A DNA stretch of 64,000 nt from Methanocalculus sp. (lineage in GTDB: Archaea > Halobacteriota > Methanomicrobia > Methanomicrobiales > Methanocorpusculaceae): contig DUKV01000039.1 in NCBI GenBank assembly GCA_013329165.1, forward strand, positions 34,036 to 98,035, read 5' to 3'. Under the pieces are notes generated by a model, which was given only the letters and a program-made list of their open reading frames with translations, searched no databases and was not told the DNA's origin. This document shows, one piece after another, positions 28,146 to 36,899 of the stretch. The translations under genes were made by a program, and so were the position numbers. The first letter of the stretch is position 1. Each line of letters opens with the position of its first letter.

Positions 28146-30893
28146 ATGGGGATGTGTTTGAAACGGCGTATTCCGATATATAAACTCGGCAGAGGCACCG
28201 AAGAGATAGACAAAGGTTTGTATCAGGCTGCCCTCAACTCTTTTGATGCCGTCCTTTCTTCAGATCCGGCTGACTACCGTGCCTGGATTGGCCGCGGCAT
28301 CGCTCTTGCATATCTTGGCAACTTTGAAGATGCCCTTCTCTCCTATGATCGGGTTCTTGCTCATAATACTGAAGATGCCCTTGTCTGGGTCTTCCGCGGT
28401 GTTGCCCTTGCCTCACTCAACCGTCTCAGTGATGCTCTTGCCTCAAATGACCGTGCAATAGCCATCAATCCCGGTGATGCTGCTGCATGGATAAACCGTG
28501 GTGCTGATCTCGCGGATCTCGGCCACTATGTCGATGCATTTGCATCTTTTGAGAAGGCGATCGCACTTAATCCCGATGATCCCCTCGCCTGGGCTGGACG
28601 GAGCACCTGCCTCACCAACCTTGGCCGGTACGCCGATGCCCTCACCTCTTTTGATCACGCCCTCACCCTTGAACCGGATGATGGTTATATATGGACGAAC
28701 CGAAGTAATGCGCTCCTTGGGCTGGGGCGGTATGCCGATGCAATTGCCTCATGTGATCGGGCGCTTGGCATTGATCGAAGAGATCCATCTGCATGGTATT
28801 TCCGTGGTGTTGCCCTTGCGAATCTCGGCAGGTATGCTGATGCTGTTGCCTCGTATGACCGCTCACTCTCCATTGATCGGAGAAATGCCTATGCCTGGTA
28901 TAACCGCGGCAATGCGCTCCGGAGCCTTGGAGAATACGAAGATGCACTCGTCTCCTATGATCGTGCCCTGAAACTTGATCAGAAGAATGCGAATGCCTGG
29001 ACCGGTCATGGAAACGCCCTTCTCCGTCTCGGCCGTTATTCCGATGCCGTCTCTTCATATGGAAAAGCCCTCCAGATAAATCCTGATGATCATGTTGCAT
29101 GGAATAATCGTGGTGTTGCGCTCGGGGCACTTGGCCGGTATACCGAAGCCCTTGCATCCTATGATCGTGCACTCTCGATGAACAATGATGATGCCCTTGC
29201 CTGGACAGGCCGTGGTGTTGCGCTCGGGGCACTTGGCCGGTATACCGAAGCCCTCGATTGTTTTGAGAGGGCACTCGAGATCGATCCGAAGAATGCGCCA
29301 GCCTGGTATAACCGTGGCAATGCTCTTGCCAACCTGGGCCGGTATGATGATGCCCTGCGATCCTATGATTGCGCGCTGTCCATCAACCCGGGATATGCAA
29401 CCGCCTGGTATAACCGCGGCAATGCATTCCTTGGTATCGGACAGCTTGAGGATGCCCTGCGATCCTATGATCGGGCACTCGAGATCGATCCATCCAACCC
29501 ATGTGCATGGGCAAACCGTGGCAATGCTCTTGGTATCCTGGGCAGGTATGCCGATGCGGTTGCATCCTGCGATAAGGCGCTTGCGCTCGATCCTGAGAAT
29601 GCAAACGCATGGACGGGCCGTGGTGTTGCTCTTGAAAAGATTGGCCGGAGGATTGAGGCGGTCGCCTCCTATGATAAGGCGCTCGCCCTCGATCCGGATC
29701 ACGCCCTTGCATGGTATATCCGGGGGACTGCGCTTGGAAATCTCGGCCGCTACAAAGATGCTCTTGCCTCATATGACCGATCTCTGGCACTCAACCCACG
29801 GGATCCCCTTGTCTGGATGGGCCGTGGTGTTGCCCTTGAGAAACTCGGGAGGTTTGATCACTCACTTGCCTCGTATGATAAAGCCCTCGAATTTAACCCG
29901 GATGATGCCCATGTATGGGCAAACCGCGGCAATGCCCTTGGCGGGCTTGGCCGATATGAGGAAGCCCTTCTCTCCTATGATAAGGCCCTTGCCCTCGATA
30001 CGGATCTTACAGTGGCCTGGACGGGCCGTGGGGTGGCGCTTGAAAAGCTCGGCAGGATAGATGATGCCTTCAGATCATATGATCGTGCAGTCACCATCAA
30101 CCCTGATGATGCAGTTGCCAGAACAGGGCGAAACACGCTCTATGGGCAGCTCAGCCACCTTAATATTCTCCCCCCACCATATGCAAGCGATCTGGCCGCC
30201 TCTAATGCGGTTGGTGTAGCTGATGCGGGACCCGGCAGAACGGCCGATCTCCCCCCCGGATCTCCGGATCTCACCCTCCGCCCCCGACTCCTCTATTCTC
30301 TCCGCCAGCACCGGAAACGGAATCCAGCCGGGACATGTTCAAACCTGCATCTGGCAAGCGCTCTCTCTGAGATACGGAGGATGGGATCAGCGCTCGGCGT
30401 GCCTTGCAGGGTCAGGGAGGATGCTGAGAGGCTCTGCTCTTCGAAGTCAGAGGAGGACAGGCTCACAGGTGGCCTTGTCCAGAGTGCAGCAGTGGATGCA
30501 CTCTACCATGCCTGCCAGCAGGCGAGTCTGCCTGTCACCATCGATGCTATCATCCACGTCTCCCGCCTATCGAAGCATGAGGCGGCATCAATCCGGGATA
30601 CATATGCAGTTCAGGGTTCTGGTCCGCTCAAAAATGCCATTTCAGAAGATCTGGATCGAATATCGTCTGCCCTGAAGATTGATGATAGCCAGCGGAGACG
30701 TGCGGAAGAACTCCTCTCCGGGCAGAATCTGCTGAATACAGAAGAGGTACAGGAGCCGGCCGGGATTGTTGCTGCTGCCATCTATCTCGCTGCACGTGAA
30801 ACAGGGAAGCGACGAACCCAGAGTGAGGTTGCAAAGGCTGCCGGGGTGGGGATTGCCACACTCAGGAACAGATACCGGGAGCTTGCAGAATAG
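28146..30893 (+). CDS. TPR-repeat array fused to a TFB (TFIIB) core domain
   Basis: A 915-residue protein. After a basic N-terminus, 18 consecutive 34-residue TPR units (about residues 36-650) share the pattern AWxxRGxALxxLGRYxDALxSYDxAL. A linker of about 70 residues follows. Residues 714-915 match the core of archaeal transcription factor B: cyclin fold 1 (LASALSEIRRMGSALGVP, then VDALYHACQQASLPVTIDAI) and cyclin fold 2 (GIVAAAIYLAARETGKRRTQ, then SEVAKAAGVGIATLRNRYREL), including the helix-turn-helix that contacts the BRE in TFB. No zinc ribbon or B-reader is present. It could be a DNA-binding TFB relative steered by TPR contacts. Divergent paralogy from a TFB gene is inferred. Confidence 0.85.
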   Translation: MGMCLKRRIPIYKLGRGTEEIDKGLYQAALNSFDAVLSSDPADYRAWIGRGIALAYLGNFEDALLSYDRVLAHNTEDALVWVFRGVALASLNRLSDALASNDRAIAINPGDAAAWINRGADLADLGHYVDAFASFEKAIALNPDDPLAWAGRSTCLTNLGRYADALTSFDHALTLEPDDGYIWTNRSNALLGLGRYADAIASCDRALGIDRRDPSAWYFRGVALANLGRYADAVASYDRSLSIDRRNAYAWYNRGNALRSLGEYEDALVSYDRALKLDQKNANAWTGHGNALLRLGRYSDAVSSYGKALQINPDDHVAWNNRGVALGALGRYTEALASYDRALSMNNDDALAWTGRGVALGALGRYTEALDCFERALEIDPKNAPAWYNRGNALANLGRYDDALRSYDCALSINPGYATAWYNRGNAFLGIGQLEDALRSYDRALEIDPSNPCAWANRGNALGILGRYADAVASCDKALALDPENANAWTGRGVALEKIGRRIEAVASYDKALALDPDHALAWYIRGTALGNLGRYKDALASYDRSLALNPRDPLVWMGRGVALEKLGRFDHSLASYDKALEFNPDDAHVWANRGNALGGLGRYEEALLSYDKALALDTDLTVAWTGRGVALEKLGRIDDAFRSYDRAVTINPDDAVARTGRNTLYGQLSHLNILPPPYASDLAASNAVGVADAGPGRTADLPPGSPDLTLRPRLLYSLRQHRKRNPAGTCSNLHLASALSEIRRMGSALGVPCRVREDAERLCSSKSEEDRLTGGLVQSAAVDALYHACQQASLPVTIDAIIHVSRLSKHEAASIRDTYAVQGSGPLKNAISEDLDRISSALKIDDSQRRRAEELLSGQNLLNTEEVQEPAGIVAAAIYLAARETGKRRTQSEVAKAAGVGIATLRNRYRELAE
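29109..29254 (+). repeat. Two identical 44-base segments one TPR unit apart
   Basis: Bases 29109-29152 and 29211-29254 are identical over 44 bases and lie exactly 102 bases (one 34-codon TPR unit) apart. Neighbouring units differ at many silent positions, so these two units seem to have been duplicated or converted recently. Confidence 0.85.
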
Positions 30894-30946
30894 TCGGGGG
30901 GAAAATCTGTTCATCGGATCGGATTTTCCTCTCCCCGTATCCCTCA

Positions 30947-31972
30947 TTACTTCTTTGGGATTCCCCGTGCGGCCTTCTTTGCGGCAAGAGATTCAATTGC
31001 CTTCTCGTCGACGTCTCCTTCTATTAATACTGCTCCCGATGTAATTGCTGACTGAACATAGGCCTCCCCGACTCCGCTTCTGATGATCAGCGTTGTATAA
31101 CCGGGTGCTGAACCGACCGCACCGGCTGAGATATCTGCTGATCTGGCAGTAAGATCGGTGCAGATCCGGCAGCCCGGCCGAACCGCTTCATTCAGCTCTT
31201 TCAGGGGGATCGTCAGTGTTTCGCCATCGGTCTTTGTCACAACCAGGCCTTTCTTCATATCAAGCTTCCCGATATCATGGGGCTGGATCTGGTATTTCCG
31301 TGTTAGAATCCCCTGTACAAGATGATTGTAATCAAATGTTTCTGTACAGAAGAGGCCGAAGACCAGCCTGATTGATCGTGCAAAGGGTCTGACCAGATCG
31401 TTCTCACTTGCTTTCATCTCTGCAACGGCCTCGGTGACACAGGGAAGCCCGATAATTGCGATCTTCCTGCATTTCTTCTCAAGGACTGCCGTCTTCAGTG
31501 CCGCAAGCAGGGGTACCCACCAGGCATATCTGCTTCCGGCATGCCCGATCAGCTCTCCTGACGAGGTGATAAGAACAGACTGCGGTTTCAGCGTGAACCG
31601 ATCCTCGGCAACGGTGACGACCCCATCGATCATGCCGTTGTCAAGGGCATCAGCGAGGATCGCAGTAACTGCCCCGCCGCTCTGCCTGTAGGGAATATCG
31701 ATCCCTGCTCTGGCCGAGACGATCGAATGGTAGTTCCCAAGAAGATCCTGTCTCTGTATCATCTTCACTCGTGGGCATACCTCGTAGCAGGCTCCACAGG
31801 GAACCTCGTCTGTTGCCTCTTTACAGTAACTGCGGTTCTGAGGATGGCCGTCTTCTTCGGGGGGAAAGAAGAGGGCATCTGCGGGGCAGACTGCTATACA
31901 TGCACCACAACCTGAGCATCGATCCGTCTCCCAGACTTCCCGCCTGAGATCATTATAACTCTTTCCTGACAT
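30947..31972 (-). CDS. FrhB-like F420-binding oxidoreductase subunit linked to glutamate synthase
   Basis: A 341-residue protein of the coenzyme F420 hydrogenase/dehydrogenase beta-subunit family. Residues 12-75 hold ferredoxin-type clusters (CSGCGACIAVCP and CGACYEVCP); the rest is the FrhB domain with YRQSGGAVTAILADALD, KIAIIGLPCVTEAVAE and GRICTD-like CRICTDLTARSADIS. Proteins of this family oxidise or reduce F420 using FAD. It lies 6 bases downstream of the glutamate synthase genes, which have no NADPH-binding small subunit here, so it probably feeds electrons from F420H2 into glutamate synthesis. Confidence 0.85.
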   Translation of the reverse strand: MSGKSYNDLRREVWETDRCSGCGACIAVCPADALFFPPEEDGHPQNRSYCKEATDEVPCGACYEVCPRVKMIQRQDLLGNYHSIVSARAGIDIPYRQSGGAVTAILADALDNGMIDGVVTVAEDRFTLKPQSVLITSSGELIGHAGSRYAWWVPLLAALKTAVLEKKCRKIAIIGLPCVTEAVAEMKASENDLVRPFARSIRLVFGLFCTETFDYNHLVQGILTRKYQIQPHDIGKLDMKKGLVVTKTDGETLTIPLKELNEAVRPGCRICTDLTARSADISAGAVGSAPGYTTLIIRSGVGEAYVQSAITSGAVLIEGDVDEKAIESLAAKKAARGIPKK

Positions 31973-31978
31973 GCTTTC

Positions 31979-32722
31979 TCACTCCCAGGTGTATTTATTC
32001 GCAAATGGTCTCCCGCTGGCTGGGGTGATCCTGGTGAACCCGGATGAAAGAAGCGGCTCTTCATCACATGAGAAAGCACCCGCATACTTCTGTATGAGAG
32101 GTTTGATCCGCTCCATGTCCTCATCTGTTGCCGGTGCCTGTTTCGCTCCGACACCGAGGATCCCCTCGGGGATAGTGCCCCTGATAAAGATCTCACCCCC
32201 ATGGATGCCCGTTCCCACTCCACGGTCGGGGAGACAGCGTTCCCTCCGGCACCCCAGGATGATGATCACTCCCCCGGCCATATACTCTCCAAGGAAGGAG
32301 CAGGCATTTCCACCTGCAATCAAAACCGGGCGGTGATCCCCATACTCTTTCATGTGAATCCCACCACGATACCCGATATCTCCTTCAACCATCACCAGAC
32401 CTCCACGCATCGAATGTGCGGTCGCATCGCCTGAGTTCCCATGAATAATGATCTCCCCTGCGTCCATGGTATTGCCGGGTGCATGGTCGCAGTTGCCGAA
32501 GACTTCGATGGTGGGGCCGCTCATGAACATCCCGAGATCTCCTCCGGGTGTGCCACAGACGGTGATCCTGGCTTTTCCTTTCAACCCGTTTCCAATAAAT
32601 CTCTGTCCAAGGATATTCTCTAACCTGATCTGCTCAACTCCGCGTGCAACCGCTGAGCGGATCATGGTATTAAGGGGGGTATAATGGATACCGTCTGCAT
32701 TAATTACCAGTTCTTCGCCCAT
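31979..32722 (-). CDS. gltB3: Archaeal glutamate synthase, GXGXG (structural) subunit
   Basis: A 247-residue protein corresponding to the C-terminal beta-helix domain of bacterial glutamate synthase alpha subunit. Its repeated glycines are plain in GDLGMFMSGPTIEVFGNCDH, GEIIIHGNSGDATAHSMRGG and VIIILGCRRE. This domain has a structural role, holding the amidotransferase and synthase domains together. In archaea it is often a separate gene, as here. It follows the FMN subunit by 3 bases. Confidence 0.88.
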   Translation of the reverse strand: MGEELVINADGIHYTPLNTMIRSAVARGVEQIRLENILGQRFIGNGLKGKARITVCGTPGGDLGMFMSGPTIEVFGNCDHAPGNTMDAGEIIIHGNSGDATAHSMRGGLVMVEGDIGYRGGIHMKEYGDHRPVLIAGGNACSFLGEYMAGGVIIILGCRRERCLPDRGVGTGIHGGEIFIRGTIPEGILGVGAKQAPATDEDMERIKPLIQKYAGAFSCDEEPLLSSGFTRITPASGRPFANKYTWE

Positions 32723-32725
32723 TCT

Positions 32726-34237
32726 TCATGCCCCCACAGGTTTGACGTCAAGCACATTCATCATTGCTTCGTCCAGCATATACCCTCTGAGCCGGTCACG
32801 GTTTCCACGCAGGCTCTCGATGCTGTTGATGCCGGCGGCACCCATCAGCTCGCTGATCTCCAGTGTCCATCCGCGGATCAGGTTTGCCACATGCTGCCAC
32901 TCGAGATCGGGATCAAGCCGCTGTGTGAGCCGTGTATCCTGGGTTGCTATTCCCCACGGGCAGAGGCCGCGATAACAGGTTCCGCAGACCCGGCAGCCCA
33001 TTGCGATCAGCGCAGCTGTCCCGATATAGATTGCATCGGCACCAAGCGCGATCGCCTTGGTGACATCCGCCGCATCCCTGATCCCGCCCGATGCGATGAC
33101 CGATATTTCGTTCCGTATCCCCTGTGACCTGAGTTTCTGGTCGACTGCTGCTATTGCTGCCTCGATGGGAATGCCGACATGATCGCGGAATACCCTTGGT
33201 GCTGCTCCTGTTCCTCCACGGAATCCGTCGACGACGACGGCATCGGCAGAGGAGCGGGCAATACCCGAGGCGATTGCTGCAACATTATGGACTGCCGCGA
33301 TCTTCACAAAGACCGGTTTCTTCCATTCGGTTGCCTCTTTGAGGGAATGAACCAGCTGTTTGAGATCTTCTATCGAGTAGATGTCATGGTGGGGTGCCGG
33401 GCTGATCGCATCGCTCCTCTCAGGGATCATCCTGGTCTGTGATACTTCGGGACCGACCTTTTCACCCGGGAGATGTCCGCCAATACCGGGTTTTGCTCCC
33501 TGCCCGATTTTTATCTCGATTGCAGCACCGCGTTCAAGGTAATCGATATCGACACCGAACCGCCCGGAGGCGACCTGGACGATCATATTGTTCTGGTATT
33601 CCCTGAGAGAGGGGTGCAGCCCCCCCTCTCCGGTTCCCATGAAGGTTCCAAGATCCGAAACTGCCCGAGCCATCGAGAGCTGGGCATTTAAGGAGATTGC
33701 GCCATAGCTCATATGACCGATCATGATCGGGATATTCAGTTTGAGGTTCGGGGAGAGGGTGGTCTCCAGCTCGATATCTCCATCTTTTCCCTGTTTGATC
33801 TCAAGCTTCCTGGGTTTCTTGCCAAGATATGTCCGAAGCTCCATCGGTTCGCGGAGCGGATCGATACTCGGGTTTGTTACCTGGCAGGCATCAAGGAGCA
33901 GCCGGTCGAAGATATTTGGAAGGTCTGTTGCATTCCCCATACCGGCAAGGACGATCCGTCCTGTACGTGCCTGGTTATAGATCGCCTCCCGTGCCTCCCT
34001 GCTCCAGAGCGGGTGGCTCCGGTAGTCGATTGGTTTTTCTTCAATTGAGATCGCATCACGCGGACACATGGCGACACACCGGTGGCATGCGACACAGTTC
34101 CGCGAATCAACGACGATCGTCTCGCCTTCCCGGCGATATGTGCCGTAGGGACAGTTCTCGATACACCGTTCACAGAGCATGCAGCGGGCGGGATCTATCC
34201 TGACTTTGAATTTAATCGGGATCGATCCGATACTCAT
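32726..34237 (-). CDS. gltB2: Archaeal glutamate synthase, ferredoxin and FMN synthase subunit
   Basis: A 503-residue protein. Residues 15-65 contain two [4Fe-4S] motifs (CMLCERCIENCPYG, CVACHRCVAMCP). Residues 130-500 are the FMN-binding TIM barrel of glutamate synthase, with PIMIGHMSYGAISLNAQLSM, GGTGAAPRVFRDH, VIASGGIRDAADV and the cluster cysteines CRVCGTCYRGLCPWG. It converts 2-oxoglutarate plus ammonia into glutamate, ammonia coming from the amidotransferase subunit. It overlaps the amidotransferase gene by four bases. Confidence 0.92.
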   Translation of the reverse strand: MSIGSIPIKFKVRIDPARCMLCERCIENCPYGTYRREGETIVVDSRNCVACHRCVAMCPRDAISIEEKPIDYRSHPLWSREAREAIYNQARTGRIVLAGMGNATDLPNIFDRLLLDACQVTNPSIDPLREPMELRTYLGKKPRKLEIKQGKDGDIELETTLSPNLKLNIPIMIGHMSYGAISLNAQLSMARAVSDLGTFMGTGEGGLHPSLREYQNNMIVQVASGRFGVDIDYLERGAAIEIKIGQGAKPGIGGHLPGEKVGPEVSQTRMIPERSDAISPAPHHDIYSIEDLKQLVHSLKEATEWKKPVFVKIAAVHNVAAIASGIARSSADAVVVDGFRGGTGAAPRVFRDHVGIPIEAAIAAVDQKLRSQGIRNEISVIASGGIRDAADVTKAIALGADAIYIGTAALIAMGCRVCGTCYRGLCPWGIATQDTRLTQRLDPDLEWQHVANLIRGWTLEISELMGAAGINSIESLRGNRDRLRGYMLDEAMMNVLDVKPVGA

Positions 34238-35286
34238 ACCTTCACCTTCCCGATCACCGGTTCACCGGCCTTTGGCATCCAGACCCGATCCAGGTCCGGC
34301 TCCATCCTCCTGATCGCTGCCTCTTCGCTTGAGATGTAGAGCCGGTCGCCTGCTTCAGCTGCAACCAGCGGCCTGAGTTTTATCCTGTCGGTGAACCCGA
34401 CGATACCATCAGCTGTTGCGACAACAATGGCAAACGGACCGTTCATCAGTGCCGAGCCATAGGTCAGCCTGATGGCGGTGTTCAGGGAGCAGTCTGCTTC
34501 TTTCATCCGGTCGATCTCATCCCAGAAAGGCGGGGCAAATGCCCGGACCATCAGTTCTTCCGGCAGCCCGTGCTTTCTCCCGAGGAGATCGCAGAGGTAT
34601 GCAACGACCTCGGTATCGGTGAACATGGTGCATGTATATCCATAACTCTCGATATAGCGGCGGTTTGTTCCATATGAGGTGATCTCACCGTTATGAATGA
34701 CACTCCAGTCGAGAAGATTGAAGGGGTGTGCTCCTCCCCACCACCCTGAGGTATTTGTCGGGTACCGGTTGTGGGCTAGCCAGATGTATCCCTCGTACTG
34801 TTCAATCTGATAAAAGTCAGCAACCGTCTCCGGCCATCCCGATGCCTTGAATACCCCGATATTCTTGCCTGAGGAGTAGACGAGCGCACCCTGGACGGAG
34901 GTATTGATCTTCATTACGAGCATCGTAATGATATCCTCTTCAGGGGTTGTGCTTCCTGGCATCAGGGTACAGTCGGGTTTGAAGAAGTATCTCCAGGGGA
35001 TATGGGTGCGGCGGAGATCTGGCTGTTCAATGGTTGGGATCTCCTCTTCGTATTCTATCTCCCCCCAGGTTTTGAGGATCTCATCCACCTTGTCCTTCGG
35101 CTCCACCAGATTGTTGAAGAAGAGATGGAGGGCATAATAATCGGCATAATCCGGATATATGCCATATGCAGCATACCCTGCTCCTTCACCACTTCCTCGT
35201 TCATCCATCAGTGAGAGGGCATGTTTGATGCGGGATCCATCCATTCCTGTTTTTGATCTGTCAATGACGCTGATAATGCCACACAT
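34234..35286 (-). CDS. gltB1: Archaeal glutamate synthase, class II glutamine amidotransferase subunit
   Basis: A 350-residue class II (Ntn) amidotransferase that releases ammonia from glutamine. The ATG at 35286 is chosen because it places the nucleophile directly after methionine (MCGIISVIDRSKTG), as required for activity; upstream in-frame starts would mask it. Further motifs are LAHNRYPTNTSGWWGGAHPF and VIHNGEITSYGTNRRYIES. First gene of the minus-strand operon gltB1-gltB2-gltB3-frhB-like, divergent from glnA across a short shared promoter region. Confidence 0.92.
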   Translation of the reverse strand: MCGIISVIDRSKTGMDGSRIKHALSLMDERGSGEGAGYAAYGIYPDYADYYALHLFFNNLVEPKDKVDEILKTWGEIEYEEEIPTIEQPDLRRTHIPWRYFFKPDCTLMPGSTTPEEDIITMLVMKINTSVQGALVYSSGKNIGVFKASGWPETVADFYQIEQYEGYIWLAHNRYPTNTSGWWGGAHPFNLLDWSVIHNGEITSYGTNRRYIESYGYTCTMFTDTEVVAYLCDLLGRKHGLPEELMVRAFAPPFWDEIDRMKEADCSLNTAIRLTYGSALMNGPFAIVVATADGIVGFTDRIKLRPLVAAEAGDRLYISSEEAAIRRMEPDLDRVWMPKAGEPVIGKVKV

Positions 35287-35379
35287 GAGTATCACACGGG
35301 AACGATTTCTTCATGACTCCCGGATGTATATGGTTGTTCAATTAGCTATTAATAGTAATCAGTAGAAGTGATCTTCTAT

Positions 35380-36711
35380 ATGTCAGGAGATGACGTGTCC
35401 AGAATCTTGGAGCAGATTGAAAAAGACCGGATAAAGTTTATTCGGCTCCAGTTTACCGATATTATCGGTATAGCTAAAAATGTTGCGATCCCCGCGAAGC
35501 AGGCCGAAAAAGCGCTGACTGATGGTATCAGCTTTGATGGTTCCTCTATACAGGGATTTGCACGGATTGAAGAGTCGGATATGGTCTTAAAGCCTGACCT
35601 CTCCACGTACCAGATCCTCCCCTGGAGGCCCGAGGCGATGCGGGCAGCACGGTTTATCTGTGATATATACACTCCGAGAGGAAAACCCTTTGAGGGTGAT
35701 CCGCGCTACATTCTCAGGAAGCAGGTCGAGGAAGCGGCGAAGATGGGCTATATCTTTAACACGGGTCCTGAGCTGGAATTCTTTCTTTTCCACCAGCAGA
35801 ATGGAAAGCCGTCACTTGAGCTGCAGGATACCGGGGGTTATTTCGATCTTGCGCCAACAGATCTCGCCGAGGATGTCAGGCGGGATATCATTATCGCACT
35901 GACTGATATGGGCTTTGATATCGAGGCATCGCACCACGAGGTTGCAGAGTCACAGCATGAGATCGACTTCAAGTACGGGGATGTCCTCACGACAGCAGAT
36001 AATGTGATCACGTTTAAGTTTGCAACCAAGACGATCGCTCTTCAGAAGGGACTGCATGCAAGCTTCATGGCGAAGCCGATCTTTGGAATCAACGGGTCTG
36101 GCATGCATACGAACTGTTCACTCTCCACCTTGGACGGGGAGAATGCCTTCTATGATCCGGATACACCAAAGCAGCTCTCGGATGTGGCAATGAAGTTCAT
36201 AGCAGGCCTTCTGAAGCATGTGAAAGGGATTACACGGATTGCAAACCCGACGGTCAACTCCTACAAGCGGCTTGTTCCGGGGTACGAAGCTCCGGTTTAT
36301 ATCGGATGGAGCACATCAAACCGTACTGCACTGATCCGTGTGCCTGCACCACGCGGGCGGAGCACCCGTGTGGAACTCAGGAGTCCTGATCCGACCTGTA
36401 ATCCTTATCTGACCTTTGCTGCAATCCTAGCTGCCGGTCTTGATGGGATCAAAAATGATCTTGAGCCGCCAAAGAGTGCTGATAAGAATATCTTCCACAT
36501 GTCAGGCGATCAGCGGAAGGAAGAGGGGATTGATACCCTGCCGGGTAGCCTGTTTGAGGCAAACCAGTACCTGATGAATGATCCCCTCATCTGCAATGCT
36601 CTTGGTCCCCATGTGGCAGAGAATCTTAATTCGATCGCAGAGATCGAGTGGGATTCATTCCGTACAGCTGTCACGGACTGGGAGATAAAGCGGTATCTCG
36701 CGACCTACTGA
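35380..36711 (+). CDS. glnA: Glutamine synthetase (type I alpha)
   Basis: A 443-residue glutamine synthetase making glutamine from glutamate, ammonia and ATP. Conserved segments include ISFDGSSIQGFARIEESDM, PELEFFLF, SQHEIDFKYGD, KPIFGINGSGMHTNCS, NPTVNSYKRLVPGYEAPVY and RSPDPTCNPYLTFAA. The length fits GSI-alpha and no adenylylation-loop tyrosine typical of beta types is evident. The ATG at 35380 has AGTGATC seven bases upstream; a GTG at 35368 is less likely. Together with the divergent glutamate synthase operon it completes the GS-GOGAT pathway. Confidence 0.95.
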   Translation: MSGDDVSRILEQIEKDRIKFIRLQFTDIIGIAKNVAIPAKQAEKALTDGISFDGSSIQGFARIEESDMVLKPDLSTYQILPWRPEAMRAARFICDIYTPRGKPFEGDPRYILRKQVEEAAKMGYIFNTGPELEFFLFHQQNGKPSLELQDTGGYFDLAPTDLAEDVRRDIIIALTDMGFDIEASHHEVAESQHEIDFKYGDVLTTADNVITFKFATKTIALQKGLHASFMAKPIFGINGSGMHTNCSLSTLDGENAFYDPDTPKQLSDVAMKFIAGLLKHVKGITRIANPTVNSYKRLVPGYEAPVYIGWSTSNRTALIRVPAPRGRSTRVELRSPDPTCNPYLTFAAILAAGLDGIKNDLEPPKSADKNIFHMSGDQRKEEGIDTLPGSLFEANQYLMNDPLICNALGPHVAENLNSIAEIEWDSFRTAVTDWEIKRYLATY

Positions 36712-36761
36712 GTCTCTCCCCCTCCCTCTTCTTTTCCATTGTTTCTCATTTAAGCAGGAAG

Positions 36762-36781
36762 CCCCATCCTTCAGGGTGGGG
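36762..36781 (+). repeat. Short GC hairpin resembling IS200/IS605 end structures
   Basis: CCCCATCC and GGGTGGGG form an eight-pair stem (one T-G pair) around a TTCA loop. The flanking GAAG before and TAG after resemble the terminal hairpins of IS200/IS605 elements and TnpB-associated RNAs. It could equally be a factor-independent terminator for glnA, though no T-run follows. No transposase or TnpB is in the window. Confidence 0.4.
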
Positions 36782-36872
36782 TAGTTCTTATGACGTATTT
36801 GCCTTATTTTCATAATCAATGATGTCTATGTGTCACCACTCCTCTTCTTCAGCATGATAGAATGTTAGTAAA

Positions 36873-36885
36873 TTATAAATATATA
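36873..36885 (+). promoter_or_regulatory. TATA box of the amt-glnK promoter
   Basis: TTATAAATATATA is the strongest AT-rich TATA-like element in this gap and directly abuts the GGAA-N6-TTCC palindrome. The predicted start of transcription, about 25 bases downstream, is near 36904, leaving a leader of about 175 bases before amt. Confidence 0.6.
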
Positions 36886-36899
36886 GGAAGATAACTTCC
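36886..36899 (+). promoter_or_regulatory. NrpR-type nitrogen operator (GGAA-N6-TTCC)
   Basis: The sequence GGAAGATAACTTCC is an exact match to the operator bound by the nitrogen repressor NrpR in Methanococcus. It lies between the TATA box and the likely transcription start of the ammonium transporter operon, a position where bound repressor would block initiation under nitrogen excess. The family assignment is from known biology; that NrpR exists in this organism is inferred. Confidence 0.7.

Noticed and set aside
29185..30060. A 291-codon open frame on the plus strand inside the TPR-TFB gene, and long antisense frames there
   Set aside because: They arise from the repeated TPR codon pattern; the translations are low-complexity, rich in arginine, methionine and histidine, and match nothing.
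28250..30120. Regular 102-base spacing that could suggest a repeat array such as CRISPR
   Set aside because: The repeats are coding TPR units that vary in sequence, without unique spacers or cas genes.
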